64,000 bases of DNA. Origin: Caulobacter sp. D5. Lineage in GTDB: Bacteria; Pseudomonadota; Alphaproteobacteria; Caulobacterales; Caulobacteraceae. This document shows positions 39,830 to 48,371 of this stretch, in pieces (position 1 is the first letter of the stretch; every line of letters begins with the position of its first letter). The notes beneath the pieces were generated by a model, which was given only the letters and a program-made list of their open reading frames with translations, did no database searches and was not told where the DNA came from. Location of the stretch: contig NZ_QHJY01000033.1 in the NCBI RefSeq assembly GCF_003185805.1, positions 1 to 64,000 on the forward strand, given 5' to 3'. Position numbers and translations under genes: made by a program.

Positions 39830-41095
39830 TCAGCCCTCAGGATCCTGCAACGGCCCCGGCGGAACCAGGCTGGAGCACAGGTTCGCCACCGGCTTGTCGT
39901 GCAGCACCTTCTCGACGAAGGCCGGCGAGTCCGCGCGCGAGCGCATCACCGCGCTGCCGTGGGTGGCGTGCGGATAGTAGCGCCATTCGACGGTGTTCCC
40001 CGCCGCGCACATGGCCGAGACGAAGTTGTACTGGCTGACGGTCTGGGCGTCGGAGTCGGCCAGGCCCGTGCCGACGAAGACCGGGGTCGGGATCTTCACA
40101 TCCGGAAAGTCGCTCAGGGCGTCGGCCCGCGCCTCGAGTGCGTCGATCGGCCGGCTGTAGAGCTTGGAGACCGGCAGCGCGATCTCGCGGGCGAAGGTGC
40201 GCAGGCCGCCCATGCAGGTGGTCTGGGCCTTCTCCAGCAGGGGTTGACCGGCCTGCGCGATATAGTCCTCGGCGCGGATGCCCTGCGGGTCGATCGAGCG
40301 CACCGTGCCCAGGAAGTAGAGGATCTCGTAGGCCGCGTTCCCGCCGGCGTCACGGTCGGTATAGAGGCTGGGGACCTCCTCCTGCGGCGCGCCGCGGGTG
40401 TTGTTGGTGTGGGCCACTACGCCCGTGGCCACCGTGCCCTTGATCTTCAGGTCCGGGGCGTAGGCCGGCGCCCAATAGGCGGCGGCCAGGGCCGCGCCCG
40501 AGCCCTGGGACTGGCCCATGGTCACCACCTTGTTGGCCAGCTGACCCGGATAGGCCTTCAGCACCGCCCGCACGCTGTCGAGCACGGCGAGACCCTCGGA
40601 CCGCGACTGCAGGTACGGATGCGGGCCGGGCGTGCCGAGACCCGCATAGTCGGTGGCGACGATGGCGTAGCCGGCCTCCAGCCAGGCCGACAGGTACTGC
40701 TGGTCGCGTTCGGAGCGCGGCACGAACGACGGGGCGCAGACGTCGGCGACGCCGGTGGTGCCATGGGCCCAGGCGATCACCGGCCAGCCACCGGCCGGCG
40801 GCGCGCCCTTGGGGAAGAACACCGCGCCGGACACCGTGACCATCTTCTTGGCGTCCAGCCAGTCGGTGGAGCTGTAGAGGATGCGCTCGGCCCGGCCGGC
40901 GCCGGCCAGCGCGTCCTCGGCCGGCAGGGTCTCCCGCCTCAGCATCATGCCCGGCAGGGCGGGCGCGGCGCCGGTCCAGCGATAGAAAGGCGTGACGCCG
41001 CCGTCGCCGGCCCAGGGATCAGCCGGCTGAGCCAGAGCGGGTCCGGCGACCATGGCCGCGGCCGCGAGAAGGCAGGAAAGACGGGTTCGAAGCAT
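39830..41095 (-). CDS. Secreted alpha/beta hydrolase, secretory lipase family
   Basis: A 421-residue protein with a signal peptide ending at ALAQ (about 23). The alpha/beta hydrolase fold shows an oxyanion segment AWAHGTTG, the nucleophile elbow GQSQG with Ser196, an acid in GTGLADSDAQ and the His in YPHATHG. The overall pattern (VATDYAGLGTPGPHPYLQSRSEG) is that of the secretory lipase (LIP) family of bacteria and fungi. It acts outside the cytoplasm on esters; substrate unknown. It is transcribed away from the LysR gene at 41455 and could be controlled by it, but the 359-bp gap and the lack of a clear shared box make that tentative. Confidence 0.88.
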   Translation of the reverse strand: MLRTRLSCLLAAAAMVAGPALAQPADPWAGDGGVTPFYRWTGAAPALPGMMLRRETLPAEDALAGAGRAERILYSSTDWLDAKKMVTVSGAVFFPKGAPPAGGWPVIAWAHGTTGVADVCAPSFVPRSERDQQYLSAWLEAGYAIVATDYAGLGTPGPHPYLQSRSEGLAVLDSVRAVLKAYPGQLANKVVTMGQSQGSGAALAAAYWAPAYAPDLKIKGTVATGVVAHTNNTRGAPQEEVPSLYTDRDAGGNAAYEILYFLGTVRSIDPQGIRAEDYIAQAGQPLLEKAQTTCMGGLRTFAREIALPVSKLYSRPIDALEARADALSDFPDVKIPTPVFVGTGLADSDAQTVSQYNFVSAMCAAGNTVEWRYYPHATHGSAVMRSRADSPAFVEKVLHDKPVANLCSSLVPPGPLQDPEG

Positions 41096-41454
41096 CGGCG
41101 GCGGATCCTGGCAGGCGCGAAGGCGCGGTTTCGACGCCCAGTCCGGCCGATCGCCTTAGTTGCCGAAAGCGGAAAGATCGCCTTTCCCGGCTCGCCGCCC
41201 GCTCGTCGCGTGACGGTCGCCGAACGACGAGTTTTCGCCAGCGACGCATCCCGCGCAAAATTCAGGCGCCGGCCATCAGCTTTTCAGCAAACCCCAGGGA
41301 TTTCCGGTTTCTAGCCGCCGGCGATCTTAGCCCCCTCCCGCCCGGTGCTATTGCGGACAGGCGTCGACCGTGGATCGCGAGCATCAGATTGCGTCGCTTC
41401 CCCGGCCTTCGGGAATGCCCGCATGGGCAATCATTGTTGTCGGACGAGCCAAGT
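41096..41454. promoter_or_regulatory. 359-bp divergent region with a LysR-type palindrome
   Basis: The gap between the lipase and LysR genes holds no convincing ORF. A perfect 5-bp inverted repeat, TGCCC-GCAT-GGGCA at 41416-41429, lies 25-40 bp before the LysR ATG, a common place for LysR autoregulation. The rest is GC-rich with no other repeat noted. Confidence 0.4.
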
Positions 41455-42390
41455 ATGGAACTGGGTCTGAAGCGTTTCACCGGCCGGGTCAGCGACAAGG
41501 ACCTGCGCCTGCTGCGCACCTTCGCCACGGTGGTCAAGCACGGCGGTTTCGTCGCCGCCGAGTCCGAGTTGCAGATCGGCCTGCCGTCGATCAGCCGCTA
41601 CATCAAGGACCTGGAGATCCGCCTGGGCGCGCGGCTGTGCGAGCGCGGGCGGCGCGGCTTCACCCTCACCGCCGAGGGCGCGCGGGTGCACGAGGCCTGC
41701 GAAAAGCTGTTCGACGAGCTCGACCTGTTCGAGGCCCGGGTGCGCGACATTCATGCGAGCCCCGCGGGCGCCATCCGCATCGGCATGGTCGACGCCCTGG
41801 TCGGCGATCCCAACTTCCGCCTGCCGGAGGTGTTCGACGGCTACAAGGCGGCCTATCCGAACGTGCACTTCAACATCTCGACCACGACCTCCAACCTGAT
41901 CGAGCAGGCGGTGATCGAGAACAATCTCGACGTCGGCGTGGTGTTCGAGCGCCGGCCGATGGAGCAGCTGCGCTACCACTTCCTCTACGAGGAGGTCAGC
42001 TGGCTCTACTGCACCGAGGATCACCCGGCCTGGCGCCTGCGCGCCCACGACGACCGCGTCGATCTGGAGGACATCGCCTCCTACGACTTCGTCGGCTACC
42101 CGTTCGAACACGAGATGGAGCGCCTGGGGGTCAGCGGCCTGCTCAAGCGCACGGCGACGGTCACCCACATGGAGTCGATCGCCATGATGATCGCCTCGGG
42201 CCGCTACCTCGGCTTCCTGACCGAGCATCAGGTCGCGGGCATGGGCGGCGGCAAGCGCTTCCACAAGGTTGCGCCGGAGACCTTCTCCTACGCCAGCAAG
42301 ATCTCGGTGATCACCCGCCAGGGCCATCCGCCGCCGCTGGTCGCGGCCTTCATCCAGCAGGTCGAGGCGGCCCGCGCCCGGGTGAACTGA
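41455..42390 (+). CDS. LysR family transcriptional regulator
   Basis: A 311-residue regulator with an N-terminal winged HTH (about 15-75; LRTFATVVKHGGFVAAESELQIGLPSIS is the recognition region) and a C-terminal periplasmic-binding-like effector domain (about 95-300; GAIRIGMVDALVG). The ATG at 41455 is chosen because the residues before it are not conserved in the family. The next gene on the plus-strand side is a convergent TonB receptor, so the likely targets are its own promoter and the divergent lipase. The effector is unknown. It is closed by a strong terminator. Confidence 0.9.
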   Translation: MELGLKRFTGRVSDKDLRLLRTFATVVKHGGFVAAESELQIGLPSISRYIKDLEIRLGARLCERGRRGFTLTAEGARVHEACEKLFDELDLFEARVRDIHASPAGAIRIGMVDALVGDPNFRLPEVFDGYKAAYPNVHFNISTTTSNLIEQAVIENNLDVGVVFERRPMEQLRYHFLYEEVSWLYCTEDHPAWRLRAHDDRVDLEDIASYDFVGYPFEHEMERLGVSGLLKRTATVTHMESIAMMIASGRYLGFLTEHQVAGMGGGKRFHKVAPETFSYASKISVITRQGHPPPLVAAFIQQVEAARARVN

Positions 42391-42405
42391 AAACCGGGGT
42401 GAACG

Positions 42406-42437
42406 AAAAAGGGGCGCTCCGCGAGGAGCGCCCCTTT
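42406..42437. terminator. Bidirectional terminator between LysR and TonB receptor
   Basis: A perfect 10-bp stem, GGGGCGCTCC (42411-42420) and GGAGCGCCCC (42425-42434), with GCGA loop, is flanked by AAAAA on the left and TTT on the right, so it can end transcription from either side. Confidence 0.85.
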
Positions 42438-42455
42438 CTGTTTCGACGGTGCTTG

Positions 42456-42550
42456 GTCCTCGTCCTTCGACAAGCTCAGGATGAGGACCATTTAGACGCA
42501 GCAGATCAGTAGGAAACCTCACCCTGAGCCTGTCGAAGGACGAGGTTTCC
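42456..42550. repeat. Pair of inverted CCTTCGACAAGCTCAGG elements
   Basis: Two copies of a dispersed unit face each other: one with CCTTCGACAAGCTCAGG (42464-42480) framed by GGTCCTC/GAGGACC, and one with CCTGAGCCTGTCGAAGG (42523-42539) framed by GGAAACCTC/GAGGTTTCC. This core is a very common repeat of alphaproteobacterial and other proteobacterial genomes. It may act as a REP-type element at transcript ends. Confidence 0.75.
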
Positions 42551-42555
42551 TTCCA

Positions 42556-44871
42556 TCAGAACTTCGCCTTCACGTTCAGGCCCACGGTGCGCGGACGCAG
42601 CGCCAGGCCCTGGGTGACGAACAGAACCGAGGGCTTCTGGATGATGGTGTCCTCGTTCAGCAGGTTCTTGGCGAATAGCGACAGCTGGATGTCGGCGACG
42701 TCCACGCCGATGCTGGCGTCGACCAGGTCGTAGGACGGACGACGGTAGTCCTTGCTGGTCGTCGAGTAGGAGCCGTAGCTCTCGCCCGTATGCGACCAGT
42801 TCACGCTGGCGAAGCCGTCGATGCGGTCGGTGATCGCATGGTCGTAGTCGAAGCCCACCGAGAAGGTGTTCTCCGGCGTGCCCAGCAGCTTGGAGCCGTC
42901 GACCGCGCCGGTGCCCTTGGCGGCCTGCGTGATCTTGGCGTCGGTGACCGCGCCCGACAGGTTGAGGGTCAGGTTGTCGGTCAGGGCCGCGCGCAGTTCG
43001 AACTCGCCGCCCTGGCTGCGGGCGTCGCCGGCGTTGCCAGTGATCACCGAGCCGCAGGTCGATAGGCGCACCGACTGCTGGACGTTCTTCCAGTCGATGT
43101 AGAAGGCCGAGGCGTTGAAGCTCACCCGGCCATCGAACAGGCGGGTCTTGGCGCCGCCCTCGTAGCTCCACAGGCTGTCGGGACGATAGCTCTTGGCGTC
43201 CGAGAGGCCGAGGCTGCGCACGTCGGCCGCGCAGAACGACGTCAGGGCGTTGTTCTGGCCGCCCAGGCGGAAGCCCTTGGCGGCGTTGGCGTACAGCGAC
43301 ACCGACTTGGACGCCTCGTAGGTCACCGCGAACTTCGGCGTCAGCGGCGCCGAGCGGGTGCTCGCGTCGTCATGAGCCGGCGCGCCGTCGGCCAGCCAGC
43401 CGCCCTCTTCCAGCGCATACTGGCTGGACGCCTTGACCTGCCGCAGGCCCAGGGTGGCCTTGAGCTTGTCGGTGACCTTGAACGAGCCCTCGGCGAAGAC
43501 GGCCATCTGGTTGTTGCGGCGCACCGAGTTGAAGTAGCCGATCAGGCCGCCCGGCGTGGCGTAGCCCAGGGCGTCCTGCGTCGTCGTGCCCAGTTCGGAG
43601 GCGACGGCGGCGTCCAGGCCCAGCACGTATTCGTGGTCGAGGCTGGTGATCTTCTGCTTGGCGAAATAGGCGCCGACCTGCCACTCGTAGCGCTTGCCGC
43701 TCTCGGCCAGCGACGGCGAGGCCAGGCGGAATTCCTGGCTGTAGGTCGCCACGGCGTCCTTGTTGCGCATGATCCCCGGCAGGGCCGCGATGGTCTCGTA
43801 GGTGTCGCCATAGCTGTCGTCGAGCACGCTGGCGACGTATTCGCTGTCATAGATCGAGCCGTCGAACTGGCGGTCGAAGCTGCGATAGGCGTAGCCGCTG
43901 ATCGAGGTGAAGGTCAGGTCGCCGAAGCGTTTTTCGACCGTCACGCTGGGCGCGAACAGGGTGTCCTGGCTGGGCTCGCGCACCGGCCGGTTCTCCTGGA
44001 ACTTGCCCAGCGACAGCTTGGTGATGCCGGTGTCGTCGGCGTCGGTCTGCTGCCACTGCACCGTCGAGCTGACCTTCAGGTCGTCGGTCGGCTCCCACAG
44101 GAAGCTGGCGCGCACGGCGGTCGTGCGCTCGGCGTCGACGTTCTTGTTGTCGACGACGCCGGCCGAATTGACGTGGTCGACGAAGCCGCTCTGGTACTCG
44201 CGCTGCACGGCCAGGCGGAACGCCGCGTTCTCGCCGACCGGGGCGTTGATCATGCCGCCGAACAGGTAGTTCACGCCGCCTTCGTCGGTGTGCGAGACCT
44301 CGCCCTCGGCGCTGCTCTCATAGCCGCCCAGCTTCGGCGTCTTGGTGATGAAGCGCAGGGTGCCGCCCAGCGAGCTGTCGCCGTAGAGCGTGCCCTGCGG
44401 CCCGCGCAGCACTTCGACGTGGTCGAGGTCGAACAGCCGCGGCAGGGTCACGCCGGTGAAGAACTGGTTCGGGATCGTCAGCGACACGTCGTTCAGATAG
44501 ACGCCGACGGTCGCCGAGCCCTGCGACGAGCTGATGCCGCGCAGGCTGATGCGCGACAGGCCGCTGTTGCCGGTGTTGCTGAACGACAGGCCCGGGGTGC
44601 TGCGGGCCAGGTCGGCGTAGTTGGCCACGTGCTGCTTGGCCAGCTGGTCGCCGGTCAGGACGCTGATGCTCAGCGGCACGTCGCGCACGTTCTCAGAACG
44701 CTTCTGGGCGGTGACGACCAGTTCGGGCACGACGTTGTCGTCGGCCGACGCCGTCGCGGTCTGCGCCCAGGCCAGGGTCGGCGACACGGCCGCCAGCATC
44801 CCAGCGACCATCAGCGTCGCCTTCAGGCCGCGCTTGCGTCGGCGAGCCGTCACGAAATCCGAATACATCAC
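42556..44871 (-). CDS. TonB-dependent receptor next to LysR
   Basis: A 771-residue outer-membrane receptor. N-terminus with an Arg/Lys-rich start and a hydrophobic stretch (about 18-36, ending AWAQ), a TonB-box-like PELVVTAQKR, a plug domain with STPGLSFSNTGNSGLSRISLRGI and LDHVEVLRGPQGTLYGDSSLGG, and a barrel ending in VGLNVKAKF. Start may be either of the two adjacent Met codons. The plug type is shared with receptors of flavonoid-like, steroid-like and sugar ligands in Sphingomonadales and Caulobacterales. It is divergent from a spinster-type MFS at 45204, with 332 bp between, so the two may form an uptake pair. The ligand is unknown. Confidence 0.92.
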   Translation of the reverse strand: MMYSDFVTARRRKRGLKATLMVAGMLAAVSPTLAWAQTATASADDNVVPELVVTAQKRSENVRDVPLSISVLTGDQLAKQHVANYADLARSTPGLSFSNTGNSGLSRISLRGISSSQGSATVGVYLNDVSLTIPNQFFTGVTLPRLFDLDHVEVLRGPQGTLYGDSSLGGTLRFITKTPKLGGYESSAEGEVSHTDEGGVNYLFGGMINAPVGENAAFRLAVQREYQSGFVDHVNSAGVVDNKNVDAERTTAVRASFLWEPTDDLKVSSTVQWQQTDADDTGITKLSLGKFQENRPVREPSQDTLFAPSVTVEKRFGDLTFTSISGYAYRSFDRQFDGSIYDSEYVASVLDDSYGDTYETIAALPGIMRNKDAVATYSQEFRLASPSLAESGKRYEWQVGAYFAKQKITSLDHEYVLGLDAAVASELGTTTQDALGYATPGGLIGYFNSVRRNNQMAVFAEGSFKVTDKLKATLGLRQVKASSQYALEEGGWLADGAPAHDDASTRSAPLTPKFAVTYEASKSVSLYANAAKGFRLGGQNNALTSFCAADVRSLGLSDAKSYRPDSLWSYEGGAKTRLFDGRVSFNASAFYIDWKNVQQSVRLSTCGSVITGNAGDARSQGGEFELRAALTDNLTLNLSGAVTDAKITQAAKGTGAVDGSKLLGTPENTFSVGFDYDHAITDRIDGFASVNWSHTGESYGSYSTTSKDYRRPSYDLVDASIGVDVADIQLSLFAKNLLNEDTIIQKPSVLFVTQGLALRPRTVGLNVKAKF

Positions 44872-45203
44872 GATTATCCCCTTGAGCTTGAAAGCCTTCG
44901 GACGGGCCTGGCCTCTTGATCGAGGGTGCTGCGGGCGCGGGTTCCTGGCGCTTTCCTCCTCCCGGAAAGGCCGCCCGCGTCTCGCTCAAGCCGGTCTCCA
45001 TGCGAGGATTTGGCAGGAGCCCGCCAGCGAGAATGTCGCGTTGCACAATGATGGTTGCGCGAATTTGGAAGTGAACGGCGACGCTTCCCAAGCGGGCCAG
45101 CGGTTCGTTATCCGGCCCGTCAAGCATGGTTGCTAAGAACGACATCTACCCACGACACGCGCCGTGGTTCGTCGGAGGGGTCAGAGACTCCCACGGAACC
45201 AAC
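44872..45203. other. 332-bp divergent promoter region
   Basis: The region between the TonB receptor and the spinster-type carrier holds no convincing gene. A longer in-frame start for the carrier exists at 45126 but lacks a ribosome site. A TTGCACAATG...GGTTGCGC stretch near 45040-45060 is AT-richer than its surroundings and may hold promoter elements. No clear palindrome was found. Confidence 0.35.
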
Positions 45204-46499
45204 ATGGCCGACGCCGCTATCGCCGACGCAACGCCCGCACCGGCCCCTTCGAAGGTTTCGAGCCGAGCCTGGATCGTCCTGGCCATGCTGACCCTGGTCT
45301 ACACCTTCAGCTGGATCGACCGCTTCCTGCTGATCATCCTGGTCGACCCGATCAGCCGCGACCTGAAGGTCTCCAACACCGAGATCGGCCTGCTGACGGG
45401 CTTTGGCTCTTCCCTGCTCTATTCGCTGGCGGGCTTTCCGATCGCGCGCCTGGCCGACAAGGGCTCGCGCCGGGCGATCATCGCCGCCGCCATCGGGACC
45501 TGGAGCACGCTGACCGTCATCAGCGGCTTCGTGGGCAATTTCATGGGGCTGGCCCTGGCGCGGTTCGGCATCGCGGTGTCGTCGGCCGGCTGCTCGCCGG
45601 CCGCCTACTCCCTGATCTCCGACTACTTCCCGCAGGCCCGGCGCGGGGCGGCCATCGCCGTCTACAGCCTGGGCATCTCGATCGGCATGTGGGCGGGCCT
45701 GACCTTCGGCGGCGTGCTGGAGGACCATTTCGGCTGGCGCAGCGCCTTCCTGATCGTCGGCTTCCCGGGGATGATCGTGGCGGCGCTGTTCTTCCTGATC
45801 GTGCGCGAGCCGCCCCGCGGAACCTTCGACGCCGCCACCGAAGAGAACGCCCGCCAGTATTCGCTGAAGGAGGCGGCCGGCCACATCGTCAGTCACCCCT
45901 GTTTCCTGCCGATCGCCCTGGGTTTCGCCCTGATCTCGGCCTCGGCCAGCGCCTTCGAGAACTGGGTGCCGACCTACATGATCCGCGTGCAGCACATGAG
46001 CTCGACCGAGGTCGGCTCGCTGAGCGGGCTGCTGCAGGGCGTCACCGGCTTCGTCGGCACCCTGATCTTCGGTTTCGCCGCCGACCGTCTGGGCGGCCGC
46101 GACGCCCGCTGGTACCTGTGGCTGCCGATGATCGGCATCGGCGTGATGGGCCCGGCGATCCTGCTGTTCTTCCAGACCAGCGGCCCGACCGCCTATCTCT
46201 GCTACTTCATCGCCGAACTGGCCGGCTCGGCCTTCTCGGCCCCGCTGTTCGCCGCCGGCCAGATGCTGTTGCCGCCGCGCCTGCGCGCCGTCGGCATGGC
46301 CAGCATGCTGTTCGTGCTCAACGTCATCGGCATGGGCGTGGGCCCGTTCCTGACCGGCTGGCTCAGCGACCTGTTCGTCGCCCGCGGCGCGACCGACGGC
46401 CTGGCCTCGTCGATTTCGCTGATGCAGCTCAGCGCGGTCGCCGGCGGCGCCTGCCTGGTGTTCGCCGCCGCTCGGCTGAAGCGCTCGATCCCGGCCTGA
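45204..46499 (+). CDS. MFS transporter, spinster-like
   Basis: A 431-residue carrier with about 12 membrane helices. LTLVYTFSWIDRFLLIILVDPISRDL, FSRLYSLAGFPIARLADKGSRR-like and AARFGIAVSSAGCSPAAYSLISDYFP-like segments are typical of the spinster/ACS-related group often found beside TonB receptors in sphingomonads and caulobacters. The start at 45204 has a GGAA 7-10 bp upstream and removes an unlikely N-terminal extension. It is divergent from the TonB receptor at 42556. Substrate unknown; import of what the receptor brings in is likely. Confidence 0.87.
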   Translation: MADAAIADATPAPAPSKVSSRAWIVLAMLTLVYTFSWIDRFLLIILVDPISRDLKVSNTEIGLLTGFGSSLLYSLAGFPIARLADKGSRRAIIAAAIGTWSTLTVISGFVGNFMGLALARFGIAVSSAGCSPAAYSLISDYFPQARRGAAIAVYSLGISIGMWAGLTFGGVLEDHFGWRSAFLIVGFPGMIVAALFFLIVREPPRGTFDAATEENARQYSLKEAAGHIVSHPCFLPIALGFALISASASAFENWVPTYMIRVQHMSSTEVGSLSGLLQGVTGFVGTLIFGFAADRLGGRDARWYLWLPMIGIGVMGPAILLFFQTSGPTAYLCYFIAELAGSAFSAPLFAAGQMLLPPRLRAVGMASMLFVLNVIGMGVGPFLTGWLSDLFVARGATDGLASSISLMQLSAVAGGACLVFAAARLKRSIPA

Positions 46500-46614
46500 C
46501 AGACGGTCCAAAGGGGTTGCGCCGACGCCTCGCAGGGCGTCTAAACCGCTCCGTGACCCTACGTTATCGCCGCCCCTCGCCCCCTGCCGCGACCTCCGAA
46601 CACGAGGTCCGTGC

Positions 46615-48123
46615 GTGACGAGGCTGAGACGGCGAGGCCTGGCGTCGATCAATTCCGAGGTCCGCGACGGCATCCTTCCCGCCGCCGACGGCGTCACCCG
46701 CGCGCCCGACGCGCCGGCGGTCGATGACCGCAAGCGACCGCCCTACCGCCTGGTGGCGGTCATCATCGCCTGCGCCCTCTTCATGGAGCAGATGGACGCC
46801 ACGGTGCTGGCCACCGCCCTGCCGACCATGGCCCGCGACTTCGGCGTGCCGGCCCCCAGCCTGAGCTCCGCCCTCACCGCCTATCTGCTGGCCCTGGCGA
46901 TCTTCATCCCGGCCAGCGGACGCCTGGCCGACCGCTTCGGCTCCAAGACCGTGTTCCGCCTCGCAATCGCCGTTTTCGTCGGCGGTTCGGTGCTGTGCGG
47001 CCAGGCGACCAGCCTGCCGATGCTGATCCTCGCCCGCTTCCTGCAGGGGATCGGCGGGGCGATGATGATCCCGATCGGCCGGCTGGTGCTGCTGCGGTCG
47101 GTGGCCAAGCAGGACATGGTCTCGGCGATGTCGTGGCTGATCATCCCGGCCCTGATCGGCCCGATCCTGGGCCCGCCGATCGGCGGCTTCATCGTCACCT
47201 ATCTGGACTGGCGCTGGATCTTCTACCTGAACATCCCGATCGGCGTTCTGGGCATCGTCCTGGTCACCCTGTTCATCGACGAGGTACGCGGCGAGACGCC
47301 GGTGCGGGCCGATCCGGCCGGGTTCCTGCTGTCGGGCGCCTCGCTGGGCTGCCTGCTGTTCGGTTTCGAGATGACCAGTCGCAGCGGCGAGCTGCCCCAG
47401 GCCCTGGCCCTGATCGCCATCGGCCTGGTCGCGGGCGGGCTCTATCTGCGTCACGCCCGCCGGCGCGCCGACCCGATCCTCGATCTGTCGCTGATGGCCG
47501 TGCCGTCGTTCCGGCTGTCGGTGATCGGCGGCTCGCTGACCCGCATCACCCAGGGCGCCCAGCCGTTTCTGCTGCCGCTGATGCTGCAGCTGGGCTTTGG
47601 CATGACCGCCGCCGCCAGCGGCTCGATCACCATCGCCGGAGCCATCGGCTCGCTGGCGATGAAGAGCCTGGCGCCGCGCATCCTGCGTCGCTTCGGCTTC
47701 CGCAACAGCATGATCGTCGGCGGCCTGGCGGCCAGCGCGGGCTACGCGGTCTGCGGTCTCTTCCGCCCCGAATGGCCGATCTGGCTGATCTTCCTGACCC
47801 TGATGGTCAGCGGCTTCTGCATGTCGTTCCAGTTCACCGCCTACAACACCATCGCCTATGACGAGATCCCGCCCGAGCGGATGAGCGCGGCGACCAGCTT
47901 CTACGCCACCTTCCAGCAGCTGATGCTTTCGCTGGGCGTTTGCGCCGGCGCTCTGGCCCTGCACGTCGGCATGCTGGCGGGCGATCACGCCTCGCCGCGG
48001 CTGGCGGACTTCACCCTGGCCTTCCTGATCGTCACGGCGATCTCGGCCTCGGCCACGATCTGGAACCGCCGCTTCGCCCCGGACGCCGGCGCCGACCTCA
48101 GCGGACGCCCTCAGCGCGGCTGA
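46615..48123 (+). CDS. DHA2-family (EmrB/QacA-like) MFS efflux transporter
   Basis: A 502-residue transporter with about 14 membrane helices. MDATVLATALPTMARDF in helix 1, SGRLADRFGSKTVF after helix 2, and ARFLQGIGGAMMIPIGRLVL (motif C-like region) mark the DHA2 drug:H+ antiporter family. The GTG start follows a GAGGT at 46604-46608; the N-terminal 40 residues before helix 1 are hydrophilic. It lies 115 bp after the spinster-type gene on the same strand and could be separately expressed; a GACGCC/GGCGTC hairpin sits in the gap at 46524-46541. It has no nearby membrane-fusion protein, so it may work alone. The substrate is unknown. Confidence 0.88.
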   Translation: MTRLRRRGLASINSEVRDGILPAADGVTRAPDAPAVDDRKRPPYRLVAVIIACALFMEQMDATVLATALPTMARDFGVPAPSLSSALTAYLLALAIFIPASGRLADRFGSKTVFRLAIAVFVGGSVLCGQATSLPMLILARFLQGIGGAMMIPIGRLVLLRSVAKQDMVSAMSWLIIPALIGPILGPPIGGFIVTYLDWRWIFYLNIPIGVLGIVLVTLFIDEVRGETPVRADPAGFLLSGASLGCLLFGFEMTSRSGELPQALALIAIGLVAGGLYLRHARRRADPILDLSLMAVPSFRLSVIGGSLTRITQGAQPFLLPLMLQLGFGMTAAASGSITIAGAIGSLAMKSLAPRILRRFGFRNSMIVGGLAASAGYAVCGLFRPEWPIWLIFLTLMVSGFCMSFQFTAYNTIAYDEIPPERMSAATSFYATFQQLMLSLGVCAGALALHVGMLAGDHASPRLADFTLAFLIVTAISASATIWNRRFAPDAGADLSGRPQRG

Positions 48124-48291
48124 TTTTCCGCCCGCGACCGAAACGTCTTTCGCACCCGAAAACGTCGTTCCCGACGCGCGGACCTGCTCGGTCGTTCATG
48201 CCGACAGACGCTTCAGCCCCGCAACAAGGCGCCCCACGCCACATCCCAGGCCACCAAATGCGCGTCCTTCAGGCCGATCAATTCCGTCTGG

Positions 48292-48316
48292 ATATATCGT
48301 ATAATTTATTTTGACC
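48292..48316 (+). promoter_or_regulatory. ATATATCGTATAAT box with adjacent TTGACC
   Basis: An exact 14-bp box (48292-48305) is followed 5 bp later by TTGACC (48311-48316), a good -35 match, 56 bp before the TonB receptor ATG. The same box plus TTGACG recurs at 58986-59009 before the S9 peptidase gene. The arrangement suggests a regulator binding just upstream of the promoter. Confidence 0.5.
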
Positions 48317-48371
48317 TTGTCTGAGTTATATGCGTTCCTCCCTGTCACGAATTTGTCAGGGGAGAGGACAA

